Part shown: positions 22,961-34,633 of the stretch, in pieces
Layout of the letters: each line of letters starts with the position of its first letter
Numbering within the stretch: position 1 is the stretch's first letter
DNA from: Coix lacryma-jobi var. lacryma-jobi
Taxonomy: Eukaryota > Streptophyta > Magnoliopsida > Poales > Poaceae
DNA: 64,000 bases
NCBI GenBank assembly: GCA_009763385.1
Contig: CM019825.1
Span: 4,584,252 to 4,648,251 of the forward strand
Direction: 5' to 3'
The notes under the pieces: model-generated
Told to the model about the DNA's origin: nothing
Database searches by the model: none
Seen by the model: only the letters and a program-made list of their open reading frames with translations
Program-made: the position numbers and the translations under genes

Positions 22961-25900
22961 CACAAAGCATAGCTTCATATGCATATACTCGCTTCATATG
23001 CTTTGTGCGAAACTATATATAGCAGCAGGTGCAACGATGAATAAGGGGGAGGCGGGGGTGGTGAGGGTGTTGCAAATCGTGTAAGCTATGAAAGTCTCGT
23101 CACTCATGACTTGGCATAACGGCTTGAGAAAATGAGTTTCGGTTGGCTTCAGCAAGAAGGTGTTGACAAAAAATTAAGCCTTTATTAAAAAAAAAACAAA
23201 GGAGAAGCAGCAGCAATCCTCATGTCGGGTGGTTTGTTTTGTGGTTCCAGTCGATTCGAGATTGTCTCGGTCTTGCCACACTGTTGACTGTGAATAGACT
23301 ATAGAGTATTACTACAACTCTGTTGACTATTAGTGCTTTTTAGCAAAAACTGTCGACTATCAGTAAACGGCCGGCCAAAAAGTGATGCGTTTGTAGCACA
23401 TTCACACTGCATGATCGGGGAAGATTTTGACATTCTGAAACTGACCCGGTTCAAGATAGTACATTACACGTAATTGTCACCCGTTGAAGTGACATGATCG
23501 AGCTTGCTGTACCAACAGTGTAGAAGTGTGTGCGGGCAAGCAAGAGCCTAATTAAGAAAGGTTTTGTCTGAAAACTTGCTTGTACGCTCTCCAACGACGC
23601 CATTTATGTCTCTCTTTCTTTTCTTTCCATCTCAAAACAGATATAACGTAGTTCTCACTAGAAAGGTTGGAAGTACTCATCCAGTCGCAAACACTACAGT
23701 TCGTTCTTCGTTCAATAGACAATATGAAAAGGCGTCGTTCAATGATTTTGGGGTCGACATGTTTATGCGGCAAAATAATTCGGTTTGGTACCCACAAATG
23801 CCAAAACTAACAGTGGTGCTCAGTACCCTAACAATATCCTCAACTCAGTTCCTCGTTATAGCTAACAATATAATCCTTATTACCTGTCGTGTTTCTATTG
23901 TTGCACATGTTAATCAGGACCAAGCACACGTTCCATAGATTATTATTGGGAGCTACGTAGCTACTAGGGCTAGACAGGCACCGTTCGGTTGTTGCGGAAC
24001 GGACTGTTCGGAGCCTGAAACCATTCCTCCCTAGTGTAAATTATTAGTGAAGACAAAAATTCGGCTCGAATTAATCTGAATTATCTGAACCAAGCCATAG
24101 GGAGGACCGGAGCCGAGGGGTGTGAGCTTGTCCCTAGAAAATAGTAATAAGTGGACCCCTTGACCCCTCACCCCTCATCCCCACCGGCCCACTCCCACCC
24201 CACCGAGAATTAAAAGAAAAAAGAAAAATGAAAGAAAAGACAATAAAAGGGTACTTGCGATAGTATTAAGCAAGCAAGCAAAGCTGAGTAACATCATGAG
24301 CTTAATCTCCCATCTTTTCAGCACTAATGTGGATCGGTGGGGGCAAGGCATAGGTGCTACGAACGAGAACAACCCAGTGCAGATAGGCCCAAACCCAGGA
24401 ATGCTAAGCTACTAATTAAACCACCACAATTTTTTTTGGCTAAGTGTACATCGGCCATGCATGATCACGACCCTAGCTAGTCAAGTGTGTGCTTTGTTGG
24501 CCATTACCTCATCCCCGGGGGCCCACCACCAGCGAGCCACCACTAGAACACGTTAGAATTGGTAGCGTCTCGTCTCTCTGGGCTATCTAGTAGCCATCAC
24601 ATGTTCGTGCATGGTACACTTGAGTTAGGTGGTGAAAATGTGGGTGTGGGGGAAAAAAAAACCCAAGTGGAGAGATTTGATTTGATGGCACCTTTCAGGA
24701 CCACGGCATCCTCAAGATTGCATGTTTTCTACTACTTGTCCTTTTGGTGTTATCATCACGTACTGTGTCCAAGAGAGAATGGAAATTTTGTCATCAAGGA
24801 GTGGGAACAAACAGTCTTGAATTTAACCAGATTTGAAAAACTGATAACAATATTCTACGTCTTTAACTGTATTTATTTTATTTATAAAAAATAAATACGT
24901 GTTAATAAACATGATTGATTAAATAAAACTGTAGAGATGGGATCCGGTCACCTGACTGACGCAACAGTCGTGTAACCGTCCGTCGGCGACAAAATAAGGA
25001 CCCGCCACTTGCGAAGCCGTCAGGTGAGCACCGCCGCCGGACCCGACCCTCTCCATCGTTGGGTCGCAATAGTCTTTTTTTTTTTTTTTTTTTGGGCACG
25101 GAGAGACGGCTGACGGCGACGGCGAGGGATGCTGCTGCTGCTGTGCAACGCTGCGGCAATCCAAGGACGGGCGGACGGAACAGGCGGCGGCGGAGGCATG
25201 CAGTGTGCAGCAGCGGTGGCGAGGATGGGCCCGGCCGGCAAGGGTGGTGGGGCAGGGGGAGGGCAGGCAGGATGGGGACAGGGGACTGCAGCGTGCCGGG
25301 CGTGGCAGCGGCAGGCCCTGTCCCTAGCGCGCGCGATGGGTGTGGTGGGGTGGACCCTTCCTCCTGCAGCCAGCCAGCCAGCCAGCCAGTCAGGGGGTCG
25401 TGACGGCGACCACCCACCCTCGCCGGTGTCCATCATCCCGTGGCCGTCATCGGCCATGCTGCGGCTGTGCGGCTGATGATGGCTTCCTCTGACTGCGGCT
25501 GTGCTGTGCGGCCGCGGCCGGTCCGGCAGGCAGTTGTCGCACCTGCAACCCGCTGGGGGTGGGGTGGGTCCGCACACGGTTTGACATCCACGCCACGTGG
25601 AGTGGAGTCCGTTGAAACGGCCGGAACAGGAACGGCTGCGGACAGCGCTGGTTGTCTCGTCTGTCAAACCTCAGACTGACTGTCAGTGTGTCACTAACCG
25701 ACAACTGAAGCGCACACACACATGACACATGGCCTGTCCCGACGAAGAAACTGATCGACGGAACCCGTCCTGCAATGTGCAATGTGTTTGGTTGGATGCG
25801 GCGGCGGCGGCGGCGGCGGCGTGCCGTGCAGTGCCAAAGCCAAACCATCGGCATCGGGCGGGCACGGGGCACCCAATTCCCGGCGGAGAAATCGACCACC

Positions 25901-26742
25901 TGACGATCGCGAGCGCCACATATCCATCCGTGCAACGCAGTGGTGGGTCGGCGTCGCGGGCGTACGTCCTGTCCACGGGTAGTACAGGCGAGCCGCCGCA
26001 GCCCGAGGCCTGTCAGTGCCATTGCCATTTGCCCATTTGCGGAACAAGCGTGGACGTCGCAGGCCCGCCCGCCCGTGCCCGTCCGTCACCCTTTCGTTGT
26101 CTTCACTCCACTAGAGTCTCGCTCGCTCGCTCGGTCCCCTTCACTGTGGACTGTGGTGTGTCTCTTTTGAGCCTCTTTCTTTCTGGGCACAAAGACTGAT
26201 GGGAAATCATGCACGCATTTGGCGCTCCATTGGCTCGCTCGCAGCCACACACATATCATCGTTGCATCATACTTATATAGCTCTCCGTTCTTCAATCCCG
26301 TCCGTTCAATGGGCACACACAGTGATCTCATCGACCGCGGCCTTAATTGGCGGCTTGTGTAACGTGTTTCATGTACACAGTTTTTTGCTAGTGCTAGTGG
26401 GGCTCCAAATCATGGCGGTCAGGACGAGCCCGCGTTGCTCTTGCGTGCTCGCCCCACTAATCAACCTCTCTCACGTACTCCAATAACGAGCAACGGCTGC
26501 TAATGCCTAATGGCGCTCGATCGCTAGGAGTTACTCTAGATGCTATTAGTTGTCGATCGATGGAGTCCCGCGTCCCTAGTCCAGTCGTCCCTGTGTGTGT
26601 GCGCGCGTGTGCGTGGCCGGCCCTGGCCGCTGGGTCCGGCACATACATGGATAGAAAACAACCACCGAACCACCGCGCTACCTGGAGGGCCTAGCGGCAG
26701 CAGCTAGCAGCACACATCTCGTCTCTTATCATCATCGCCCTA

Positions 26743-26772
26743 GCTAATGCTAATGCTAATGCTAATGCTAAT
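26743..26772. repeat. (GCTAAT)5 microsatellite
   Basis: Five perfect hexamer units. Confidence 0.95.
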
Positions 26773-27159
26773 CGCACCCCTACTACGTACAGTTAATTAG
26801 CTGCACTGCAGCAGCATCGCATTGCAAGGATCCCTCTTCATTCCCAGCCTAGGTAATAGGTATACGTACCATGGCGCCATTGCCAATTTGCCATATGGCA
26901 TGCCCCATATGTGACGTGCATGTCGCCACTGTCGTATTCCTCCATCGGACACGTCGTGTGCACGTATCAATTCCGTAGATTTTTGTACACAGTGTGTTTA
27001 ATTGTATCTCTTCGTATCATCGACACACTCAGGAGTACTGTAGGACAGTACAGTGACTGAGACACAACTGCACTGCCCCGGCCGGCGGCCGGGTGGGGGT
27101 GGACCTCCGCTAACTAACGCATTGGCTTTGCCTTGCTACTACTAAAGCTCTCCGGTCCA

Positions 27160-27192
27160 CCCCCCCCCCCCCCCCCCCCCCACACACACACA
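27160..27192. repeat. Poly-C run followed by (AC)n
   Basis: About 22 consecutive C, then alternating AC to 27192. Such a long C run is rare and prone to sequencing or assembly error in length. Confidence 0.9.
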
Positions 27193-27790
27193 CCCTGCCC
27201 TCAAATTTTTTTTAAAATCGTTTAGATTTATCTAAACTTTTCAAGACCCAATTACATATGCATACACTCACACACAAGTATACACACTCATCCCTATAAA
27301 CGCATGCACAAACACTCCATCTTCATGAGCACCTTTGAAAAACTGAGTTAGGATGACAAATATTGATATCGACAAAGATACCATAGACGTCTCCTCATCA
27401 CTACTGAAAGAATAACACCGTTAATTCTATAAATAAATCCAAAAAATTATGACAAATTTTAAAGCTACGAACCATCAACTAACTTTTAAAGTATTTGTCA
27501 GGTTTTTTTTGACAATTAGTATTTGTTAGGTTGAAATGGTAAGTGATATATGTGTAGGATTGTATAAAATTAATAAACTAAAAGGATTTTAATAATACAT
27601 TTCAAATAAATTATACTATATATACAACGAAGATTGAGCTAGGCCTCTGCTAACCACAACATTGGATACTCCTCTCTCTCTCTGGTCATAAAAACAGATT
27701 ATTATTAGAATAATATTAGTCATAAATTAGAAATGTATACAACCTAATCTAAAGAACTTGATATAGCTGCGACTGCACTAGTAGTAGCAA

Positions 27791-27809
27791 TATATATATA
27801 TATATATAT
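27791..27809. repeat. (TA)n microsatellite
   Basis: Nineteen bases of alternating T and A. Confidence 0.9.
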
Positions 27810-29118
27810 GTCAAACAACAAACATATTTTTTTTTAAAAAAATAAACAGCAAATAGTTATGGCGCTCTAACAGCATCTCCAGCAACATCCACATCCACAA
27901 TAAATATACCTGAGCATAGCCATAAGCTATATATGTTAATAATCCTATATAAAAAGATACTGGCAAAAATTGAAAAAAAATGAAGTTGCATTGCAAACTC
28001 CGCTAAATCTATTGGATTCTAATAACATTGCTTCCAACGGTTTTGCAAATGGGTTTTGACATTCTGTTTTTGCAAAAACGTCTAAAAATCTCTTATCCGA
28101 TGGTTTGACAAATGAGCTTAGCATTTTTAGCAATTTGACAAACACCGGGTGATATTTGACATATATGTCAAGCTGCGGTTCGCTTGACAATCGCCCTCGC
28201 GTGCTACTCCCGCGGGATATTATTCCCTCCCACGCGCACAATTTTTTAGTTTACCAAGTCTCTAAATGCAAAACCGTTGGAGATTGACTCTTTTTACTTT
28301 TGCCATATTAATTCGAGAGTTGACAAATACCATATTTTGTCAAACAAAAAATGCAAAATCGTTGGAGTTGTTTAAAGCCGAACACGGTGTTACACCGGTG
28401 ACCAACACATTTGCTTGTTAATTCTATTTGCCATCTAAAAAACATATCGTTTAGAATAAGATATAGCCAAAAATTTGAATATAATAGACATCAGGAAAAT
28501 CTAAAATTATTTATTAATATTTTTTTAAAAAAAAATGTGTAGACTGCTTATAGAAGCGAATAGCTGTGATGCTCCAGCACCGTACCGGCATCATCAAGTG
28601 AAATCAAGCTATGACATAAGTTATATATATGTGCATAATAATTGTATAGAACGGATTTGTAAACTCTCATAATATAAAGGGTTCTAGTATATATTTATTA
28701 GAAAAAAATAATAGTCAATGAGATATATAAAGTCAAATATCACCATATTTTCGACTCGTTTCAATATAGTAGCCGGACATCAACCTGACGTGTACAACGG
28801 ACAAACAGAGCAGGCACAGCACCTTATTTTTTTAGAAAAAAAAAGAGCGGGCACAACACTCTAGCCAGGCAAGAACTGGTCTGTTCTGTTGACCTCTCTT
28901 CCTGTCCTACATATTTTTCTTCCTTGACCTTTTTGCTTGTGTCTCTCTGTGTGTGTCGTTTTGTTCATTGGATGGAGATGGATAGGTGCCAAATGCTATT
29001 TATATTTTGTAGCATTAGCTCATGGAGATCTAGTCAAATTCTGCGCTGGCCAAGGAAAACGCTACAAGTGTAGGTGAAACTAAACTAAAAAAAAGATTGC
29101 TTTAGATGAGCAGATTAG

Positions 29119-29349
29119 GGCATGTTTAGATCCCAAATATTTACAAGATTCCTTATCACATCGTATCTTTAGACGCATGCATGAAGTATTAAATGTAGGT
29201 AAAAAAATAACTAATTGCACAATTTTTTTTGTAAATGTCGAGACGAATCTTTTGAGTCTAGTTGGTCCATATTTGAACAAAGTTTGTCAAATAACAACGA
29301 AAGTGCTACAGGAACTTTACACCCAAAATTCTTCCAACTAAACACACCC
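29119..29349. mobile_element. MITE, 231 bp, family shared with 16345 and 20553
   Basis: GGCATGTTTAGATCCC and AACTAAACACACCC are inverted ends with TAG on both sides (29116-29118, 29350-29352). The interior GTCGAGACGAATCTTTTGAG and GTCAAATAACAACGAAAG identify the family. Confidence 0.75.
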
Positions 29350-30506
29350 TAGGATACTTCTTTTGTGGCCACCTGCCAGCAGATATGGTTAAGAAAAATA
29401 TATAATGGAGCAGGATCTGGTCACTTATTTGGACGCACGACAGTTGTTACCGGTTCTGGTGATCTGGTTTGTGGCAATCACAATTACGGTTACGGCTGGC
29501 TCTGTTTGATGGGACTTATTGTCGCTGTGATTGATTTATAATGCTGATTTGTTATGACAGAAAATGTTTCATAGCTCAAAAAAGTATGATTGATTGTGGC
29601 TAAATAGGTCAAGCGAAAAGAGCCTCCTGGTCATTGAACACATAAGCAATCGGATGGAATGAAAAATCTGGCAGTGTGCTACTGTCATGAGAAAATAGCA
29701 AGCTCTTATACTACTAGCAAATACTGCACTACTTGACTTATCAGAAACCATGCATGCGCGAGAGCGAGAGCAGTAGATTAATTAAAATGTCATTGCTCAC
29801 ATCATTACAGAAAAGTACGTTACCTAACCGTGACAGATCCATCTTCCAAACACACACACACACAAACAGAAGTGTTCTTGTTGTACTCCTAGGAGTTAGA
29901 ATAACGTCATTGACAAAGCGATCGAAAATGTCAAATGCCATTAGATTTCGGGTGCACTTTTTCCTGCATTTGCTGGTCCATTTCGCCGACCAGATCAGCG
30001 TACTTTGACGCTGAATATACAACTCCTGCTAAACGTCGGTTCTGAATTTAGCTTCTTTTTTTTCTTTTTTTTGGACAAACGTCAACCCCTTTACCTATAT
30101 AGAGAGGGAAAAATACCACCATTTTTAAATGCTACGGATGGAGGACATGGAGTACATGTCCTGCATCACTGCATGACAGAGGAACAACCACAAACACGAC
30201 TGAACCGACGATCTCATTGAAGATTCACGTCTCCCTGAAAATATAGGATTGGATATAGTATACAGTACTTCAGATATTAGCTTTCCTTATTCTCCTTCTC
30301 TGATTCAGCTTTTTCTAGGCAGCTAGGGCCACAAGAGTAGCCATATAAAGCAACAATCAGGAGGCTGTCATTAGCACACCACTTTGTAACTAACCAGGTG
30401 CTTAGGCCTGCAGGTCAGAAGATTAGGACCAATCTAAAGCTAGCATCAGACAATTGCAAGCTGCAGCTTCTCAACACTTGTAGCTACAATGCGCCTGAAA
30501 GAAAGA
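29350..30506. other. Intergenic
   Basis: Contains an (AC)n run near 29849-29862. Nothing else recognisable before the retrotransposon insertion. Confidence 0.35.
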
Positions 30507-30511
30507 TGCTG
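30507..30511 (+). repeat. Target-site duplication of element A (left)
   Basis: TGCTG precedes the 5' LTR and is repeated at 56012-56016 after the 3' LTR, so both outer ends of element A are intact. Confidence 0.9.
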
Positions 30512-31158
30512 TGCGGATACATGGGTGTATGCCGAAGGCTCTGAGTGATGAGTGATTGTCAACGGGTATGATGCGCATGTTCTTTGGCTTGTGTTTGTGC
30601 AGGTGTCGAGCACGGAGACAGTGATCGAGGGTAGGTGAAGGTCAAGTTGAGACGTGCTGTGCTGACGGACCGGGTGCGGTGAAGGATGGGCGTGCCGTGC
30701 GGCGGACGTGCCATGCCAATGTACCGAGCGGTGAAGGGCAGACGTGAGGCTTGGACTGAGGGACCGGAGTACCTGAGGATCAGCTGTGGAGGCTGGCAGC
30801 CTGTGACGACGACAAGCAAAGAAGTGCGGTCATGTGTTGCTCAGGTCGAGGACCTGGGAACACGTGTCGGTGGATGGGGTGCACGGGAGGTGCATCCCCT
30901 CTACGACGTCGGTTTGGTGGTTCAGCCAGGGAAAAACCACCGGTGGACGGTTTCCAGGTTTGGGCCTCAAAACCTGGGTGCTGAGGGTTTCCGAGTTTGG
31001 CCACAAAACTCAGGCTGAGGACGGTTTCCAGGTTTGGGCCTCAAAACCTGGGCGCTGCGGGTTTGCTGAGTTTGGGCCTCAAAACTCAGATACTGGAAGG
31101 CTGGTTTCCCGGTTTGGGCCTCAAAACCGGGGGTACAGAGCAAAGGCGACACGTGGCT
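30512..31158 (+). repeat. 5' LTR of element A, left piece
   Basis: Aligns without gaps to 54000-54646 of the 3' LTR with about six substitutions. It ends within GACACGTGGC, after which element B sequence begins. The core promoter of the LTR is not in this piece. Confidence 0.9.
30954..31131 (+). repeat. Array of five hairpins in the element A LTR
   Basis: Units at 30954-30977, 30991-31014, 31028-31051, 31067-31088 and 31108-31131, spaced 37-41 bp. Stems are CCAGGTTT/AAACCTGG, GAGTTT/AAACTC, CCAGGTTT/AAACCTGG, TGAGTTT/AAACTCA and CCCGGTTT/AAACCGGG. Four share the loop GGGCCTCA. The same array is in the 3' LTR from 54442. Confidence 0.9.
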
Positions 31159-31986
31159 GAGGACCATGCTCTCATAGTTAGGTCTCTCCATGATGATTGA
31201 TGCAAGGTTCTTGTTCCTCTTTCTATATGCTCTTAATAGCTTTCTTCCAGCTGAGTAGTCATCCCACTTTGTGTCTCCGAGTGCTCTAATCTGATTTACC
31301 AACGTCATGAATCTGTCAAACATTTGTTGAGTGGTCTCATTTTTCTTGATTGCAAAGTTCTCAATCTTTCCATGAAGAAGCTCTATGTTGCACTTCCTCA
31401 CACTCGCATCACCCTCGTATGATATCCTGAGTGTATCCCAAATCTTCTTGGCATTCTCCATTCCATGTACCTTGTTGCTTTCTTCAGGCTTTAGGCATGA
31501 TAGAATCAATGATGCGGCTTGAACATTTTGTTGAAACTCAAACACATCATTGTCGGTGAACTCTTGACCTTCAACATGACTTGGTCCATTTTCAACAATC
31601 TCCCAAACTCTTGCAGCAAGAAGGTGTAGCTTCATCTTGTGTGCCCAATCATTGTAGTTGATTCCATCAAAGGCAGGTGGCTTGCCTAGATTGACGCTAG
31701 GCAATTGTATGACCTTGCCCATATGGCTATAGTCATATGGCACTCTAGTGAACTCGGTGTCTTTCTTGCCTTTCTCTTCATCTTCCTTCTTCTTGTCATC
31801 CTTGGGCGGCTGATTTCCACTGCTTCCGGATGCTTCGGCTTTGCTTTCCAAAGCTCGCCTCAAACTCTCCATCTCATCTTTCATTCTCTTCATCTCATCT
31901 TCATGCTTCTTTGCTTGATCTTGAATTATCTGAGCAGTAACCTTCTTGACAATCTCATCAAGCTGTTCTTGACTTATGGTAGACAT
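31159..31986 (-). pseudogene. gag: 5' gag fragment of element B, outside its 3' LTR
   Basis: The ATG at 31986 starts MSTISQEQLDEIVKKV. The frame matches residues 1 to about 273 of the full gag at 43382-40914, with one nucleotide difference noticed over about 826 bp. At 31160 it breaks off into the LTR of element A, and the frame then reads LTR sequence as random protein. A PBS copy at 32027-32038 separates it from the LTR at 32041. Its place beyond the 3' LTR shows a partial tandem copy of the B interior. Confidence 0.92.
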
Positions 31987-32026
31987 GATTCTCCCTTACG
32001 CGGTGAAGCGCTAACACAAGGGTTAG

Positions 32027-32038
32027 GCTCCGATACCA
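32027..32038 (-). other. Primer-binding site copy next to the B 3' LTR
   Basis: The minus strand reads TGGTATCGGAGC two bases after the LTR end, the initiator tRNA-Met complement. A PBS here, outside the 3' LTR, belongs to the extra partial internal copy. Confidence 0.8.
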
Positions 32039-32040
32039 AT

Positions 32041-34068
32041 TGAAAGGACCGAATCAGCCTAGAGGGGGGTGAATAGGTGATTTTTGACTATCTAAAACTT
32101 CACAAACTATAAGATGTAGTTAGATAGCAACCGGAGAGGCCGGTTTGTTTGGGTAGGTACTACTGGGTGTGAAACACCGGTACTACCAACACAAACAAAC
32201 GGCACAACCGGGATCCTAAAAGAAACTACAAATCCGATGAAAGTAAGATATGAAGATAAAACAAGTTTCTAGCCAACTTTCCGAAGAATAATTTATGGTA
32301 AAACTACTCTCACGAAACCTTGGTTGCTCCCCTTGATGTAGATCGAGCCTTCCCAACCTAAGAACAAGATAGGGATAGGAAGAACACGAAGAACACAATA
32401 ACAAGAGAAGTAGAGAAAATAGGGACAACAACAACAAGCACACGGGACACAAGATTTATCCCGAGGTTCGGCCAATCCACTAAGGAGTGCCTACTTCCTC
32501 GTTGTTGAGGTGACCACAAAGGTCGGAGTCTATTTCACCTCCTCGCCTCACTCAAGCAACCACAAAGGCTACGAGAGTATCTCTACTAGAAATCTCAGGG
32601 TAATACAAACGCTTCGGGGAGCCCTCACAAGTAAATCAATACGGGCTACCACGAAGAACACCTAACCGGCTAGAGCTCAAAGAGCTCAAGAGTAAAAGAC
32701 ACAAAACAAGCCGGCAAGATGGAAACCAAGTGCTCAAGTCGAAGATTGATGCTTCCCACTCTCGAATCTCACTTCCCTAGCTCAAATCTTGCAAGGGAAT
32801 GAATCTAGGAGCAAAGGGGGAGAGAGATGGGTGAGTCAATGCTTGGAGAGAGTTTGTCTAGAGTTAGGTCAGCAATAAGTGTATAGTCTAAGTCCGTGAC
32901 CGTGAAAAGTGAAGAGGGGAGGCATTTATACTCCCTCAGACCCGAGGCTGGTCGGTACCACCGACCAGCCATGGTCGGTACCACCGACCATGACACAACG
33001 GTCGCATACACCAGATCTGGTCAAACTGACAAGCACCGGGCCAAGGTCGGAACCACCGAGGCCGGTGGTACCGAGGTAATGGCGGTACCACCGCCAAGTC
33101 AAAAGCTAGTCAGTCCAGAGAGCCCTGAAAAACTTTCAACCACCGAACCTGGGTCGGTGCTTCTGAGGCCGGTGGTACCCAGGTTATGGCGGTACCACCG
33201 CCAAGACATATTCAACACAACACAGAGAGCCTCGCAAAGCCAAGTTACCACCGACCTCCGTCGGTACCTCCGATCCCGGTGGTACCGAGGTGATGGCGGT
33301 ACCACCGCCAGGCCTTTTTCAATTCTACACAGGGAGCTCTGCAAACTTGGTTACCACCGGCCTTGCGTCGGTAGCACCGCGGGCGGTACTACCGAAGTAA
33401 TGGCGGTACTACCGCTAGGCCAAAAACAGCGCGAACAGAGAGCCTTGCAAAATTGGAAACTACCGGCCATGGGTCGGTAGCACCGCGTGCGGTACTACCA
33501 AGGTAATGGCGGTACCACCGCTAGGTCAAAAACAACTCTATCCAGAGAGGGTTGCAAACCAGGTTACTACCGACCTTGCGTCGGTACCACCGCGGGCGGT
33601 AGTACCGAGGTTATGGCGGTACTACCGCCAGGTCATTTTTTGACCAACACAGAGAGGGTGTTTGAGCGCTGCGCAGAGAAGCTGTGGTCGGTACCACCGA
33701 CCACCCTTGGTCGGTACCACCGACCAAATGAATTTACCCTCTACGTGTTCGTGATTGTGCGGTGTCTCTCAAGCGAACTAAGGTTAGTCGATTTGAGCAC
33801 TTTTCTCCACATCTAGCCAACTTACTTTGTGACCCTCTTCATAGTCCGGCTTACCTATAACTTAAGTTTAAAATTGAAATTTTAAACTACCACTTGAGCT
33901 AGGCATCTTTATGTCCAAAAATATCCTACGTGCTTTGTTCACGAGATTTCAACGTTTCAAATCTTTCAAAGGACTAACACCTGCATACATGCTTTTATAA
34001 ACTGGTTAGTCCCTAATTTGATTGTCATTAATTAGCCAAAACCCACATTGGGGGCGAATGCACTTTCA
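32041..34068 (-). repeat. 3' LTR of element B (2028 bp)
   Basis: Same length as 43437-45464, with an exact offset of 11396 along its whole length. U3 holds the palindrome and 107-bp arrays; the TATA box is at 32924-32930 (minus strand TATAAAT). Open frames within it (for example 32896-33480) are by-products of the repeats. Confidence 0.95.
32948..33727 (-). repeat. Palindrome and 107-bp tandem array in the U3 of the B LTR
   Basis: Palindromes share the core GGTCGGT-ACC-ACCGACC with differing outer pairs: CTGG../..CCAG (32948-32968), CATGG../..CCATG (32970-32992), GTGG../..CCAC (33684-33704) and TTGG../..CCAA (33707-33727). Between them are five tandem units of 107, 107, 107, 106 and 107 bp starting at 33082, 33189, 33296, 33403 and 33509, each beginning GCGGTACCACCG or GCGGTACTACCG. 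The same array is at 44344-45123 in the other LTR. Confidence 0.9.
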
Positions 34069-34070
34069 AA

Positions 34071-34592
34071 CTCCCCCTTTTTGGTAATTGATGACAACCA
34101 ACTTAGGCTTACAATTAGGGATAGAAAGAATTGAAGCTTTTGAATTCCAAAATTTAGTTGAAGCTCCCCCTTAGTGTATGCTTTGGATATTAATTTCAAA
34201 CCTTGATTAGAAAGCAAGGTTGCATACACAAGAACAAGAGCTCCCCCTAAATTTTGCAATCCGTGGGGTGCCTAAGTGTGTGACAATATCAAATATATCA
34301 ATTTGTGATGCATAAACGGTATGACATGGTGATACACATAACAATGTAATAAGAAAAGCGAATGGCTATTGAAGAAAGAAAAGAACTCAAATCACATAGC
34401 CATATCGAAAACAACAATCACCAAGACAAGAGCATCAATAACGAGGATGAACCAAGCATGAATATAACAATAAGCATAAAAGGTTTACATCCTCAGCATA
34501 TCACAAATAAAATGTAGCATACCATACTTAGTCACAAAGATTACCCTTTCTTACAGCTATTACAACAAGATAAGCCTAACACTCCCCCTTTG
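34071..34592 (-). other. Four polypurine tracts before the B 3' LTR
   Basis: On the minus strand AAGGGGGAG-type runs occur at 34071-34082 (adjacent to the LTR, the working tract), 34163-34172, 34241-34249 and 34582-34592. Repeated tracts are a known Sirevirus trait. The rest of 34093-34633 is AT-rich and non-coding. Confidence 0.8.
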
Positions 34593-34633
34593 GCATCAAG
34601 TACCAAAGCGGGTAGGCCAAGATAAGCAAAGAA

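Larger units (their letters stand above)
22961..29118. other. Long intergenic stretch
   Basis: No gene that I can support in about 6 kb. 24950-26200 is GC-rich and open in all six frames with Pro/Arg-rich low-complexity translations and a 19-nt T run at 25075. 23564-23938 is open for 124 codons with no domain. 23970-24110 and 27870-28380 hold MITE-like remnants (for example CCAACGGTTTTGCAAATG and its inverse near 28268). Simple repeats are listed separately. Confidence 0.35.

Noticed and set aside
23564..23938. 124-codon plus-strand frame
   Set aside because: No domain or supporting promoter; plausible by chance in this composition.
24902..26199. Several long overlapping frames in the GC-rich island
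   Set aside because: Low-complexity Pro/Arg/Ala translations on both strands; typical of GC-rich non-coding DNA.
31705..32043. Plus-strand frames repeated at 43101-43439
   Set aside because: Antisense of the two gag copies; duplication reflects the tandem remnant.
30954..33630. CRISPR-like array
   Set aside because: Regular spacing and palindromes exist, but this is a plant LTR; units are tandem duplicates without unique spacers and no cas genes.
32896..33816. Paired frames in both element B LTRs (194 and 109 codons)
   Set aside because: They read through the 107-bp repeats; duplicated only because the LTRs are.
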